A stretch of 55,870 nt of DNA from an uncultured Pelagibacteraceae bacterium (GCA_902574045.1 CACGMG010000003.1:1-55870), one strand, 5' to 3'; positions 42,197 to 50,435 are shown, counted from the first letter of the stretch. Made by a program: numbers and translations. The notes: generated by a model not told the origin, from the letters alone.

Positions 42197-42868
42197 TTAA
42201 GCAGCGACTGAGTCAAGCTTATGTTTTGCTGTCATCCCACTTAAAAAATTCCAAAGATATCTAGCAGTTAAAACTGAGGCCTTTTCAGCTTTAATTTGTT
42301 CCTCTTTAGAAAGACCATCTAACAATTTTTCACACTCTGCCCTATGAATTACATCTGCAGATTTATGTGCTTCAAAAAATTCTAATCCTTCCTTAGATTT
42401 AACTCCGTAGAATTTTTTTAGCCCTTGAATTTTAGTTTCTGCAATTTCTGGAATTTGTCTCTCATAAGTATATAAAGAAGCTAAACCTTCAGCGTATGAT
42501 TTTCTTGCTTGAGAAAAAAAATTGTCGATCATATCTTTTGTAAACCAATAAGGTTCTACATTTTCAATTTTATTTTCATCTGCTCCTAGAGATTTGGCAA
42601 AATTTTTCCATAGTTTAGGATGATCGCCATCTTTATTTTCTTCGTCTTGTAAGTTTTCAAGAAGTATTCTTCTTTTTTCAAGATCTTCGCAAATTGAGTG
42701 AGTAGCACTTATATATCTTGGGAATGCTTTTACGTGCTGGTAATATTGTTCTGCGTAATCTTTAATAATTTCTCGTGTTAATTTTCCCTCGTTCCAATAG
42801 ACTTGATAAAATGGATGTTTAAGTAAATGATACTTATCTAACTTTGCGCCTAATTCTTTTGAAAACAT
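42197..42868 (-). CDS. CADD/TenA/PqqC-like heme-oxygenase-fold protein
   Basis: A 223-aa all-helical protein similar to the CADD family (Chlamydia protein linked to para-aminobenzoate formation) and more distantly to PqqC and TenA. HPFYQVYWNEGKLT near residue 17, YYQHVKAFPRYISATHS (about 42-58), LENLQDEENKDGDHP (about 71-85) and FFEAHKSADVIHRAECEKL (about 164-182) supply Glu, His and Asp residues that bind a di-iron centre in that family. It is the first gene of the leftward apr cluster. TTTTCTCC on the plus strand gives GGAGAAAA before its ATG. Confidence 0.82.
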   Translation of the reverse strand: MFSKELGAKLDKYHLLKHPFYQVYWNEGKLTREIIKDYAEQYYQHVKAFPRYISATHSICEDLEKRRILLENLQDEENKDGDHPKLWKNFAKSLGADENKIENVEPYWFTKDMIDNFFSQARKSYAEGLASLYTYERQIPEIAETKIQGLKKFYGVKSKEGLEFFEAHKSADVIHRAECEKLLDGLSKEEQIKAEKASVLTARYLWNFLSGMTAKHKLDSVAA

Positions 42869-42937
42869 TTTTTCTCCTTAGTTATTTTAGATTTAATCTC
42901 TATTTAATATAAAATACAGTTAAAACAACAAAAACAA

Positions 42938-43038
42938 TTATCCACAGGTACGTAGTTTTTATTTAAAATGTTCTTGTTTTGATTCACTTTTGATTCCTTG
43001 CTGGACTCAAAATACAACTTCAAGATGTCTTATCCACA
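42938..43038. promoter_or_regulatory. Two DnaA boxes flanking three GANTC sites
   Basis: Perfect DnaA boxes TTATCCACA lie at 42938-42946 and 43030-43038 in the same orientation, in the 183-bp AT-rich gap between the CADD gene and the MFS gene. Between them are three GANTC sites (42981-42985, 42992-42996, 43004-43008), the target of alphaproteobacterial CcrM methylation. This grouping resembles part of a replication origin or a DnaA-controlled region. No origin-flanking genes such as hemE or dnaA are seen. Confidence 0.45.
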
Positions 43039-43051
43039 GGTTACTTTAGCG

Positions 43052-44272
43052 CTAGGTTTTCTTTAGTTCTCTAACCAATGGTCTCTCATCTATAGGGTAA
43101 TGAATTAAAGTAGCAAACAAAGATAATGCAATAGCTATATACCAAGCGTAATCATACGAACCATGAATGTCGTAAAAATATCCTCCTAGATATGCGCCTA
43201 AAAAAGCACCAAATTGATGACATAAGAATACTATTCCAAAAAGTGTACTTAAATATTTTGTTCCGAATATTTGACCAACTATTCCATTTGTTGGTGGAAC
43301 TGTAGAAAGCCAAAGGAGCCCAAATGTAATTCCAAAAATTATAGAATTTAATAATGAAGGAGGTGAAAAAATAAATACACAAATACTTAAAGCTCTAAGT
43401 GCGTACAAAATACTTAATAAATTTTTTTTTCTATATTTTGTTCCGAGATATCCGATGCCTAAAGTGCCGAATATATTAAATAAGCCAATCAAAGCTAAAA
43501 TTATTGTTGCTGACCAACCGTCCATTCCTCTTTCTTGCATGTATCCTGGGATATGTGTTCCGACTAAAGTAATTTGAAATCCGCAAACAAAAAAGCCTAA
43601 AACTAACAAAACGTAACCTTTGTGGCTAAATGCTTCTTTGATTGCTGAAGAAAAAGATTGATCTCTATCTGCTTGAGTTGAATTGATTATAGTTTTTGAT
43701 GGTAATAAAAATAGTGATGCTATTAACCCAAAAGCAATAAAATACATGAAGTATTTTAAAGTTTGTTCCCAACCTACTGCTCCTAGACTATACTGTGTAA
43801 ATAATGGCGATAAAAAGTAACCAACAGATGCCGCGGCTGTTACATAGCCGGTTGCTAAAGTTCTAGTTTCATTTGGGAAATGTTTTCCAACCTCAGAAAC
43901 TGGAACTCCTATAGCTGTGGCTCCTAAAGCAGTCCCAACTAAGACTCCTAGACTAATTTGAAAATAAATACCTGTGTTAGGCCCCGCGTAAAGCATATAA
44001 ATGCCTAAACCAAAAATTACAAAACCAATAAAAACTGCTTTACTACCTCCAAATCTATCTGCTAAGAAACCAAAAATTGGAGCGAAAATTCCCCAAAACA
44101 ACATTTGAATTCCGATAGCTAATCCAAATTCTGTTCTTGTGCACCCTATACCCTCCTCAAATGCTTTAAAAAAAAGTCCAAAAGTTTGTCTCAAACCCAT
44201 TGAAATAAGAATTATAGTACAAGCCGATAGTAAAACTATAAGGGCTAATCTATTTTGAATAAATTTAAACAT
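43052..44272 (-). CDS. MFS transporter, monocarboxylate/oxalate-antiporter-like
   Basis: A 406-aa major facilitator permease with 12 predicted helices. GLRQTFGLFF in helix 1, the loop FGFLADRFGGSKAV (about residues 62-75; DRFG/R motif A) and a matching signature in the second half (GYLGTKYRKKN, about 270-280) mark the family. The overall pattern is that of the MCT/OFA branch, which moves small organic acids. The substrate is not known. It shares one base with the upstream metC gene, suggesting co-transcription. Confidence 0.85.
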   Translation of the reverse strand: MFKFIQNRLALIVLLSACTIILISMGLRQTFGLFFKAFEEGIGCTRTEFGLAIGIQMLFWGIFAPIFGFLADRFGGSKAVFIGFVIFGLGIYMLYAGPNTGIYFQISLGVLVGTALGATAIGVPVSEVGKHFPNETRTLATGYVTAAASVGYFLSPLFTQYSLGAVGWEQTLKYFMYFIAFGLIASLFLLPSKTIINSTQADRDQSFSSAIKEAFSHKGYVLLVLGFFVCGFQITLVGTHIPGYMQERGMDGWSATIILALIGLFNIFGTLGIGYLGTKYRKKNLLSILYALRALSICVFIFSPPSLLNSIIFGITFGLLWLSTVPPTNGIVGQIFGTKYLSTLFGIVFLCHQFGAFLGAYLGGYFYDIHGSYDYAWYIAIALSLFATLIHYPIDERPLVRELKKT

Positions 44273-45462
44273 TATTTTATATGCCTTAAAGATTTTTTAA
44301 GATCTGCTATTAAATCTTTCGGATCTTCTAAACCAATATGAAGTCTTACAATATGCTCATCTTTGTTAAATCTGAAAAAAAGTCTTTTTTTAGTATACTT
44401 AGTGTCACCTCTTAAGTTTTGTAATAAAACAAGACTCTCAAATCCTCCCCAACTATAACCTATTCCAAATAATTTTAGTGAATTAACAAATTTAATGACT
44501 GAAGATTTTTGTTTACTTTTAATAACAATTGAAAATAAACCATTGGCACCAGTATAATATTTTTTCCAAAGTTTATATCTTTTTGAATTTGGTTTGTAAG
44601 GATAAAGTATGTCTTTTATTTTTTTTTGTTTTTTAAGAAAATTTATAACTATTTTTGTATTTTCATAATGCTGCTTAAGTCTTACATCGAGAGTTCGTAA
44701 ACCCCTTATTATGAGGTAAGCTTCATCCGCAGACATTCTATAACCTGATAACTTATAAAAAAACATTACTTTATTAAAAACTTTTTTATTAACAGCCAGA
44801 GAACCTCCCATTGCATCTGAATGACCAGAAAAATATTTAGTTGCTGAGGTAAATGACATATCAAATCCAAGTTTTAGAGGCTTTAAATATAAAGGAGTTC
44901 CCCAGGTATTGTCTAAAAAAGTTAATATTTTTTTTCTTTTCGCCAACTTTACAATTTTAGATAAATCTTGGAATTCAAAAGTATTACTCCCAGGATTTTC
45001 AACCAAAATCATTTTAGTTTTCTTAGATAACTTTTTTTTTAAATCTTCAAAATTATCTGGGTCGTAAAAAATAGCTTTAATAGAGAATTCTTTTACTAGG
45101 TCTTCTGAAATTTCTTTAGTTGGTCCATAAACGTTGTCAGAAACTAAAATTTCATCCCCAGGTCTACATACACTCATTATTGCTAATGCTACTCCCCCAA
45201 AACCTGTTCCGGTTAAGAATATGTGATAAGCTTGTTCTAATTCTTTGAGAATATTTTCTAACTCTATTGTTGTTGTGCTTCCATATCTACCATAGCTGTA
45301 ATAGCTAATTTTTTTGTTAGCTTTTATTCTTTTTTCGTGCTGAATTAACTCCTGCATTGAATTAAAAAGTATAGTTGAAGCTCGAGTTACAGGCGGATTT
45401 GCAGATCTATTAGTGTTATCTTTAGTTGGATGTTTTAAAAATGTGGTTATAGACTTTTTCAT
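44272..45462 (-). CDS. metC: Cystathionine beta-lyase
   Basis: A 396-aa PLP enzyme of the Cys/Met metabolism family. SYGRYGSTTTIELENIL, LTGTGFGGVALAI, FLDNTWGTPLYLKPL and the Schiff-base Lys segment SATKYFSGHSDAMGG align with MetC better than with MetB or MetY. The predicted reaction is cleavage of cystathionine to homocysteine, pyruvate and ammonia; side activity on cystine or other C-S substrates is common. I use ATG 45462 (MKKSITTFLKHPT) in place of an upstream start at 45513, which would add 17 hydrophobic residues. It shares a base with the MFS gene. Confidence 0.87.
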   Translation of the reverse strand: MKKSITTFLKHPTKDNTNRSANPPVTRASTILFNSMQELIQHEKRIKANKKISYYSYGRYGSTTTIELENILKELEQAYHIFLTGTGFGGVALAIMSVCRPGDEILVSDNVYGPTKEISEDLVKEFSIKAIFYDPDNFEDLKKKLSKKTKMILVENPGSNTFEFQDLSKIVKLAKRKKILTFLDNTWGTPLYLKPLKLGFDMSFTSATKYFSGHSDAMGGSLAVNKKVFNKVMFFYKLSGYRMSADEAYLIIRGLRTLDVRLKQHYENTKIVINFLKKQKKIKDILYPYKPNSKRYKLWKKYYTGANGLFSIVIKSKQKSSVIKFVNSLKLFGIGYSWGGFESLVLLQNLRGDTKYTKKRLFFRFNKDEHIVRLHIGLEDPKDLIADLKKSLRHIK

Positions 45463-45526
45463 AAAATAAGTATATTTGAAGCTTACATAACTTTTATACA
45501 ACAAAACATACAAAAGGGGAAAAAAT

Positions 45527-45610
45527 ATGGGTTATCCGAAAAAGCATAGGGGACGAAGAAAAATCGGCTCAAAAAAAAGAAGAGCTAGAAAAAGAAATAA
45601 GAGAAAATAA
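45527..45610 (+). CDS. 27-aa extremely basic protein
   Basis: A micro-gene with a strong Shine-Dalgarno (AAAGGGGAAA, 6 nt before ATG). The product starts MGYPKKHRGRRKIGSKKRRA and is about 60 percent Lys and Arg with no acidic residue. This composition resembles small ribosome-associated proteins (THX-like, or the bacterial AURKAIP1/COX24-type short proteins), but at this length no assignment is safe. It is 14 nt upstream of a membrane protein gene. The quality of the ribosome binding site and the isolation between metC and that gene support a real coding sequence. Confidence 0.65.
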   Translation: MGYPKKHRGRRKIGSKKRRARKRNKRK

Positions 45611-45624
45611 TCAATATCATTTTT

Positions 45625-46326
45625 ATGAGAGAAATAACTCAAATTAGAAAGTTGAGTTTGTGGATTTTTATAGTTCCACTTATTGCCATCAACCTATGTT
45701 TAATTATCTCGCAAAACTACGAGTTTCTAGAAGACACATTTTTTACTGTGGATCAAATAGGAAGATCAAACTTTTCAATTCCGTATTTAGACGGAAGTTT
45801 ATCAATAAGTAGGGCCTCGAGAACTTTCCCTCAGTATCTTATCTTTAAGCCTTCGATGTTTTTAACCTCAATTTTACTTTTCTTTTATTGGAAATATAAT
45901 AATGAATTAGTGAATAGTCTTAATTCAACAAATATTACTTATAAGTTTAAAACATTTGGAATTTTGTCTGCTTTTTTTTTGATAATACACTCTCTATTAC
46001 TAGGCATTAAATTTGATATTCAAATTTATAAACTTTTTAGACGAGTAATACTTCTAGCTTTCATTATTTTTGAAATAATTGCTCAAGGAATATTAGTGTA
46101 TCATCTATTCAAACTTAAAATTAAATTAAAAAAATTCGTAAATAAAAATATTTTAATTTTAAAATTTATCCTTGTTGTACTATTGTCGTCAGTAGCTATT
46201 TTAAGCCTTCCAATATTATTGACTAAAGGTAATACTCATTTTAAACACGCTTTAGAGTGGAATTATTTTGTTGGGGTTATAACTTTTTATTTATTGTCTC
46301 GATTTTTTTGGAGAAGAACCACATAA
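45625..46326 (+). CDS. Multi-pass membrane protein, unknown
   Basis: A 233-aa protein with five or six predicted helices (about residues 10-30, 78-92, 113-130, 140-160, 178-200 and 211-226). The first loop (about 35-70) is periplasmic-looking and contains DGSLSISRASRTFPQY. A loose similarity to the FRAG1/DRAM/Sfk1 type comes to mind from its topology, but I am not confident. It follows the 27-aa basic protein by 14 nt. Its stop codon lies inside the first arm of a strong hairpin. Confidence 0.65.
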   Translation: MREITQIRKLSLWIFIVPLIAINLCLIISQNYEFLEDTFFTVDQIGRSNFSIPYLDGSLSISRASRTFPQYLIFKPSMFLTSILLFFYWKYNNELVNSLNSTNITYKFKTFGILSAFFLIIHSLLLGIKFDIQIYKLFRRVILLAFIIFEIIAQGILVYHLFKLKIKLKKFVNKNILILKFILVVLLSSVAILSLPILLTKGNTHFKHALEWNYFVGVITFYLLSRFFWRRTT

Positions 46327-46352
46327 ATTTCTAGGCTTTCGCCCAGAAATTT
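46325..46352. terminator. Hairpin with GAAA loop on the minus strand
   Basis: Arms 46325-46336 and 46341-46352 pair over 12 bp. On the minus strand the loop is GAAA closed by a G-C pair with one G-U, a stable GNRA tetraloop; on the plus strand one A-C mismatch occurs. It could end the plus-strand membrane gene and also form the 3' end of the minus-strand RNA candidate at 46353-46500. Confidence 0.65.
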
Positions 46353-46500
46353 AGTAGTTTTGGCTCGTCGTTTTAGGCGCTACCGCCAAGCCGTCCCGAT
46401 GAACTATTCTAGCGCTACTAGGTCCACCTTTCTGCCCTTTAAGCTTGAACCTCTCGGTTTTTCCCTAAATGGCCAGTTAAGAGTTGCCTCTTAATTAAAG
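46353..46500 (-). ncRNA. Candidate structured RNA gene
   Basis: This gene-free segment is close to 50 percent GC in its core (46362-46480), far above the surrounding sequence, which in a SAR11-type genome is usual only for RNA genes. On the minus strand several hairpins with GNRA loops are visible: arms 46477-46483/46488-46494 (7 bp, loop GCAA) and 46448-46451/46456-46459 (loop GAGA), plus the GAAA hairpin at 46325-46352. Longer-range pairings are also possible, such as GCGCTA with TAGCGC and TAGTAG with CTACTA. I could not match it to tmRNA, RNase P RNA, SRP RNA or 6S RNA by their conserved sequences. Strand is inferred from the GNRA loops. Confidence 0.6.
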
Positions 46501-46563
46501 ATATTAAAACATATCGAAAAAAAAAGAGTATCACTTAGTACGTGTTTTATAATTAGCTGTTAA

Positions 46564-47691
46564 CTACGTGGATAAGTTTTTATTAAAAGTCTGATCAATC
46601 CAGCCACCACCTAAAACTTTATCCCCATAATCATCTTTCGAATAAAAAACACAAGCTTGACCAGGTGAAATTCCAGTTTCGTTATCTAAAATTTCTACTT
46701 CAGCAATTTTGCCAAAAATTTTTACCCTCGCTTTAAGAAGTTTTCCTGTAGATCTTACTTTAATATTAATAAGGTCTTCAAATTCTTTGTTTTTCCCTAA
46801 TACATTTAATTCTCTAAGTTTAATTTTTTTAATAATTAAATTGTCTTTTTCACCTACAATTATAGAATTATTCTCTGCGTTAATCTTGATAACATACAAT
46901 GGTTTATCGTTTGAAATCTTTATTCCTTTTCTCTGACCAATTGTATAATTAATAATCCCATCATGATCCCCAATTTGACTTCCAGAAATATCGAATATTT
47001 TCCCTGGTTTAAATGACTCAGGTCTAAATTTTTTAATGACAGAACTATAATCTCCGTTAGGCACAAAACAAATATCCTGACTGTCTGGTTTATTTGCTAC
47101 ATTAAGTTTTAATTTTTGAGCTATCAATCTAGTCTCTGACTTATCTATTTCTCCGAGTGGGAATCTTAGATAATTAAGCTGTTCTTGTGTTGTGTTAAAT
47201 AAAAAATAACTTTGATCTCGATTTTGGTCCTTAGCTCTATACATATTTGCATGTCCATTATTTTGTAGTCTCGATACATAGTGACCGGTTACCAACGCAT
47301 CAGCCTTAAGATCCTTTGCATACCTGAATAAATCTCTAAATTTTACAGTTTGGTTGCACTGCACACACGGAATTGGAGTTTCTCCTTCTGTGTAACTATC
47401 TATAAAAGTGTCAATTACCTCTTTTTTAAATTTCTTTTGGTAAAAAAGTATTTGATGATTAATATTAAGTTTTTCAGATACCCGTTTTGCGTCAACTATA
47501 TCTTGTCCTGCACAGCATTGTCTTCCTTCTTTAGATGGTTTTGCATCATCATATAATTTTAATGTTATTCCTGTTACGTCATAACCATTTTCTTTCATTA
47601 ATGCAGCTACCACTGAGGAGTCTACACCTCCTGACATTGCTACTACGACTTTTGTGTCTTTTTTAGATTTATTAATTCCTAGAGAATTCAT
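46564..47691 (-). CDS. mnmA: tRNA 2-thiouridylase
   Basis: A 375-aa enzyme that thiolates U34 of tRNA-Glu, -Lys and -Gln. The PP-loop [15 protein letters not shown] is at the N-terminus, the catalytic Cys is in [10 protein letters not shown] and the second active Cys in GQACVFY, with GHYVSRL and [12 protein letters not shown] between them. I chose ATG 47691 ([11 protein letters not shown]). A farther ATG at 47730 would add 13 residues and leave only 1 bp to the divergent DUF3553 gene. Sulfur for the reaction normally comes through the Tus relay or a rhodanese-type donor. Confidence 0.94.
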   Translation of the reverse strand: MNSLGINKSKKDTKVVVAMSGGVDSSVVAALMKENGYDVTGITLKLYDDAKPSKEGRQCCAGQDIVDAKRVSEKLNINHQILFYQKKFKKEVIDTFIDSYTEGETPIPCVQCNQTVKFRDLFRYAKDLKADALVTGHYVSRLQNNGHANMYRAKDQNRDQSYFLFNTTQEQLNYLRFPLGEIDKSETRLIAQKLKLNVANKPDSQDICFVPNGDYSSVIKKFRPESFKPGKIFDISGSQIGDHDGIINYTIGQRKGIKISNDKPLYVIKINAENNSIIVGEKDNLIIKKIKLRELNVLGKNKEFEDLINIKVRSTGKLLKARVKIFGKIAEVEILDNETGISPGQACVFYSKDDYGDKVLGGGWIDQTFNKNLST

Positions 47692-47731
47692 TATTAAAAG
47701 TATATAATATAAATATAAGTTTTTTTCCATA

Positions 47732-47902
47732 ATGCATATTGATTTTGAACCAGGTGATTATGTTATCAATCCCATTAAAAAAGATTGGGGTATAGGACAA
47801 ATACAATCTATTATAGGTAATAAAGTAACAGTGAATTTTGAGAATACAGGAAAACAAGTGATTAATATTGAGATAATTGCTCTAGAAAAACTAAAACGAT
47901 GA
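47732..47902 (+). CDS. DUF3553 family protein
   Basis: A 56-aa protein matching the DUF3553 pattern: [19 protein letters not shown] (about residues 9-27), then a beta-rich [14 protein letters not shown] (about 31-44). This short SH3-like beta fold is widespread in alphaproteobacteria and also occurs fused to helicases such as UvrD and PcrA, which suggests nucleic-acid or polymerase contact, though the function is unproven. It overlaps the next gene in an ATGA arrangement and is divergent from mnmA. Confidence 0.82.
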   Translation: MHIDFEPGDYVINPIKKDWGIGQIQSIIGNKVTVNFENTGKQVINIEIIALEKLKR

Positions 47903-48678
47903 ATAAACAGGAATTAAAGAATTTAGCTGAAAACCTCATAGATACATTTCAAAAAGCTGGAGAATTGAGTATCAGATTATTCAATCAAGGACTTAACATT
48001 ACAATTAAAGATGATGGATCTCCAGTAAGCAATGGAGATTTAGAGGTAAATGATTTAATTACTAAAAAAATTTTTGAACTCACTCCTAGTATTCCTATAA
48101 TTTCAGAGGAGACCGTAGATTTAAATGTTAAAAATAATGAAAAAATATTTTGGCTTATTGATCCTATTGATGGAACAAAAGAATATATAGCAGGAAAAGA
48201 CGAATTTACTTTAAACGCTGCCTTAGTGATTAATAAAATTCCTACTATAGGTTTAGTTGGTGCTCCAAAAAAGAAACAGCTTTTTTTTTCACATAGTCCT
48301 GGAGAAAGTTATTTAATAGAAAAAGATAAAATCAAAAAAATAGATTGTTCGAAAAAAGGACCTAAAGATAAGATTGTTGCTCTATCTAGCTCCATTAAGC
48401 CTTCAGATTTAATTTTAAATAAATTAAAAGAATATAATGTAAACTCAATTGTTAAAATGGCTAGTTCTTACAAATTTTGTGTAATAGCTAAAGGGGATTA
48501 TGACATTTATGCAGCTAGAGAGAGAGCTTGTGAGTGGGATTACGCCGCTGGTCATGCTGTTGCTGAAAATGCAGGAGCAATAATCACTACACTTGATGGA
48601 AAATCATTTTTATATGGTAAGGAAGATTATAAAAATCCAAGTTTATTAATTAAAAGATCAAATAATTTAAATGTTTAA
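47899..48678 (+). CDS. cysQ: 3'(2'),5'-bisphosphate nucleotidase (CysQ-like)
   Basis: A 259-aa inositol-phosphatase-fold enzyme. IISEETVD (about residues 70-77) and WLIDPIDGTKEYI (about 87-99) supply the metal ligands, and CEWDYAAGHAVAENAG (about 213-228) is the C-terminal motif. DGTKE, not DGTxN, is the CysQ form. It hydrolyses PAP to AMP and may also act on PAPS, and so is linked to sulfur metabolism. ATGA overlap with the DUF3553 gene and 8-nt overlap with the next small gene show translational coupling. Confidence 0.9.
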   Translation: MNKQELKNLAENLIDTFQKAGELSIRLFNQGLNITIKDDGSPVSNGDLEVNDLITKKIFELTPSIPIISEETVDLNVKNNEKIFWLIDPIDGTKEYIAGKDEFTLNAALVINKIPTIGLVGAPKKKQLFFSHSPGESYLIEKDKIKKIDCSKKGPKDKIVALSSSIKPSDLILNKLKEYNVNSIVKMASSYKFCVIAKGDYDIYAARERACEWDYAAGHAVAENAGAIITTLDGKSFLYGKEDYKNPSLLIKRSNNLNV

Positions 48679-48814
48679 AACTATTCTTGCTATTATAATT
48701 TCAGTAACTTTCTTCGGTGTACTTTTTTTTATTATTGTTCGTAATATTCTTAAAAGAAAATTAGATCAACTAGTAGAAGATGATAAGAAAAAAAAATCAA
48801 ACAATTTTAAGTAA
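48671..48814 (+). CDS. Small single-helix membrane protein (47 aa)
   Basis: A short frame that overlaps the cysQ stop by 8 nt. The N-terminal 24 residues are hydrophobic (TILAIIISVTFFGVLFFIIV) and the remainder is charged (LKRKLDQLVEDDKKKK), a normal layout for a membrane-anchored small protein with a cytoplasmic tail. Its end overlaps the convergent recX by 18 nt. No family is known to me. Translational coupling with cysQ is its main support. Confidence 0.55.
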   Translation: MFKTILAIIISVTFFGVLFFIIVRNILKRKLDQLVEDDKKKKSNNFK

Positions 48815-49357
48815 CTTCTTAAATTCTGATGAGTCTAAATTAAGTACTCTTTTAGATAAATCAAAACTAAATCCTCCCCTAGCCAAAATACCCATATCTT
48901 TTTTATAGAATAACTCTCTATTAGCCGCAGGTCTCAAAGGTCCAATTCTTCTTCTTTTACATAATTTTAGAGCAGAAACAAAATCAGGTTCAATTTTATC
49001 CTCTTTAATTTTATCGATACTTTGCTTTATAAATCTACTATCGATTCCCTTGTTCATTAATGATTGATGAATTTTATTTAAAGAATATCCTCTTCGTAAA
49101 AACATCCTTGCCTTGGAGTCTGAATATAGCTCATCGTTAATTATTCTATTTTTTTCAAGATTATTTATAATTTCATCTATGATGGAGGAAACTTCTTTCT
49201 TTGATTTTGTGCCTTTTATTTTTGTTAAATATTTTTTTAATAAGAAAACTTTTAGCTGTTGTTTAGATGGGCTATATTTTTCTAAATAAGAATAAGCTAA
49301 ATCTTTTAAATGTGTTGTAAGATCTTCAAAATCTCTTTTATTTGATGTGGGATTCAT
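48797..49357 (-). CDS. recX: RecX family regulatory protein
   Basis: A 186-aa helical-repeat protein, the modulator of RecA filaments. It shows three RecX three-helix repeats: AYSYLEKYSPSKQQLKVFLLKK (split), INDELYSDSKARMFLRRGYSLNKI (split) and the third ending LARGGFSFDLSKRVL. LRRGYSLNKIHQSLMNKGID (about residues 87-106) is the best match. recA is not in the window. It is transcribed leftward, opposite cysQ and the DUF4281 gene. Confidence 0.85.
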   Translation of the reverse strand: MNPTSNKRDFEDLTTHLKDLAYSYLEKYSPSKQQLKVFLLKKYLTKIKGTKSKKEVSSIIDEIINNLEKNRIINDELYSDSKARMFLRRGYSLNKIHQSLMNKGIDSRFIKQSIDKIKEDKIEPDFVSALKLCKRRRIGPLRPAANRELFYKKDMGILARGGFSFDLSKRVLNLDSSEFKKLLKIV

Positions 49358-49383
49358 TTCGTTAATATACTATATTATTTTCA

Positions 49384-49854
49384 ATGATAAATAATCTTCT
49401 AGAATTTTTGACATATGAAAATATTTACCTGTTAGCAAATTGGGGTGTTTTACCTTTTTGGTTATTGTTGATAATTTTACCAAATCATTTTATTACAAAA
49501 TTTTTTGTTCAATCTATAATTGCTCCTTTATTACTTGCAAGTGCTTACTGCTTCATAGCCTATAATATTTTTTTAGAGGGAAATATCTTTGATGGTTTCG
49601 AGCTTTATTATGGATTGGATGAATTATACTCTATGTTTTCTAATGAAGCCTTTTTACTTATTTTCTGGCTTCATTTTTTGGCAATAAGCTTATTTGTTGG
49701 CTCTTGGGTGGCAAGAGACTCTCAAAAGTATTTCGTGCCAAGATTTTTTGTTTTCATATGTTTATTAATAACTTATTTTACGGGTCCAGTTGGATTGTTA
49801 TTCTATTGGTTAATAAGAATATTTTTTTCCAAAAAAATTAGTTTCAATGATTAA
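49384..49854 (+). CDS. ABA4-like (DUF4281) membrane protein
   Basis: A 156-aa membrane protein with four helices. It matches the ABA4-like/DUF4281 pattern: ANWGVLPFWLLLIILPNH (about residues 18-35), FWLHFLAISLFVGSWVARDS (about 94-113) and the conserved PRFFVFICLLITYFTGPVGLLFY (split, about 118-140). The plant relative ABA4 takes part in neoxanthin formation, and bacterial members are uncharacterised. Its stop overlaps the start of the thioredoxin-fold gene by 8 nt. Confidence 0.8.
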   Translation: MINNLLEFLTYENIYLLANWGVLPFWLLLIILPNHFITKFFVQSIIAPLLLASAYCFIAYNIFLEGNIFDGFELYYGLDELYSMFSNEAFLLIFWLHFLAISLFVGSWVARDSQKYFVPRFFVFICLLITYFTGPVGLLFYWLIRIFFSKKISFND

Positions 49855-50434
49855 ATCTTTTGACTTTTATTTTGATTTCATAAGTCCGTACTCTTTTTTC
49901 GCTCATAAAGAAATAATAAAAATTGAAAAAAAAAATTTAGTTAAAGTAAGGTATAAACCAATACTTTTAGGTGGACTACATAATCTTCACGGAATTAAGG
50001 CTCCTGCTTTTATTCCCGCTAAAGCAAAACATATGATAAGAGATTGCAAACTTATAGCAGAAAAAAATAGTATTGTTTTTAAATTTAATTCTTATTTTCC
50101 TATTAAAAGCTTAAATTTAATGAGAGGAGTGTTTGTTGCAGAGGAAGATAATTTTAAAAGTTATTATATCGAAAATATTTTTAATTCAATTTGGCAAGAT
50201 GGATTAAATATGAATGATGAAAATATAATACAAAAAGTTTTAAAGAACTTAAATGTGAATCCAAAAACTTTTTTTTTAAGATCGACTTCTTCATCAATTA
50301 AAGAATTATTGAGAATAAAAACGGGAGAGGCATACGATAAGGGAATATTTGGCGCTCCAAGTTTTGTTGTAAATAATAAAATTTTTTGGGGTCAAGACAG
50401 AATAGAATTTGCCTTAAATGAATTAAGTAAATAG
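49847..50434 (+). CDS. 2-Hydroxychromene-2-carboxylate isomerase/DsbA-like protein
   Basis: A 195-aa thioredoxin-fold protein of the kappa-GST/HCCA isomerase family. FDFYFDFISPYSFFAHKEI (about residues 4-22) has the catalytic Ser position in SPYS where DsbA has CxxC, and KGIFGAPSFVVNNKIFWGQDR (about 166-186, split) is the cis-Pro and C-terminal region. It likely uses glutathione. The substrate is unknown. Translationally coupled to the DUF4281 gene and convergent with the rhodanese. Confidence 0.88.
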   Translation: MIKSFDFYFDFISPYSFFAHKEIIKIEKKNLVKVRYKPILLGGLHNLHGIKAPAFIPAKAKHMIRDCKLIAEKNSIVFKFNSYFPIKSLNLMRGVFVAEEDNFKSYYIENIFNSIWQDGLNMNDENIIQKVLKNLNVNPKTFFLRSTSSSIKELLRIKTGEAYDKGIFGAPSFVVNNKIFWGQDRIEFALNELSK

Positions 50435-50435
50435 A

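Noticed and set aside
46325-46500. tmRNA, RNase P RNA, SRP RNA or 6S RNA
   Set aside because: The conserved blocks of these RNAs (for example GAGGAAAGTCC, GGTTCGAATCC, GGTCAGGTCCGGAAGGAAGC) are absent. The weak resemblance of ACGACGA...AACTAC to the E. coli tag region does not give a tag ending in AA.
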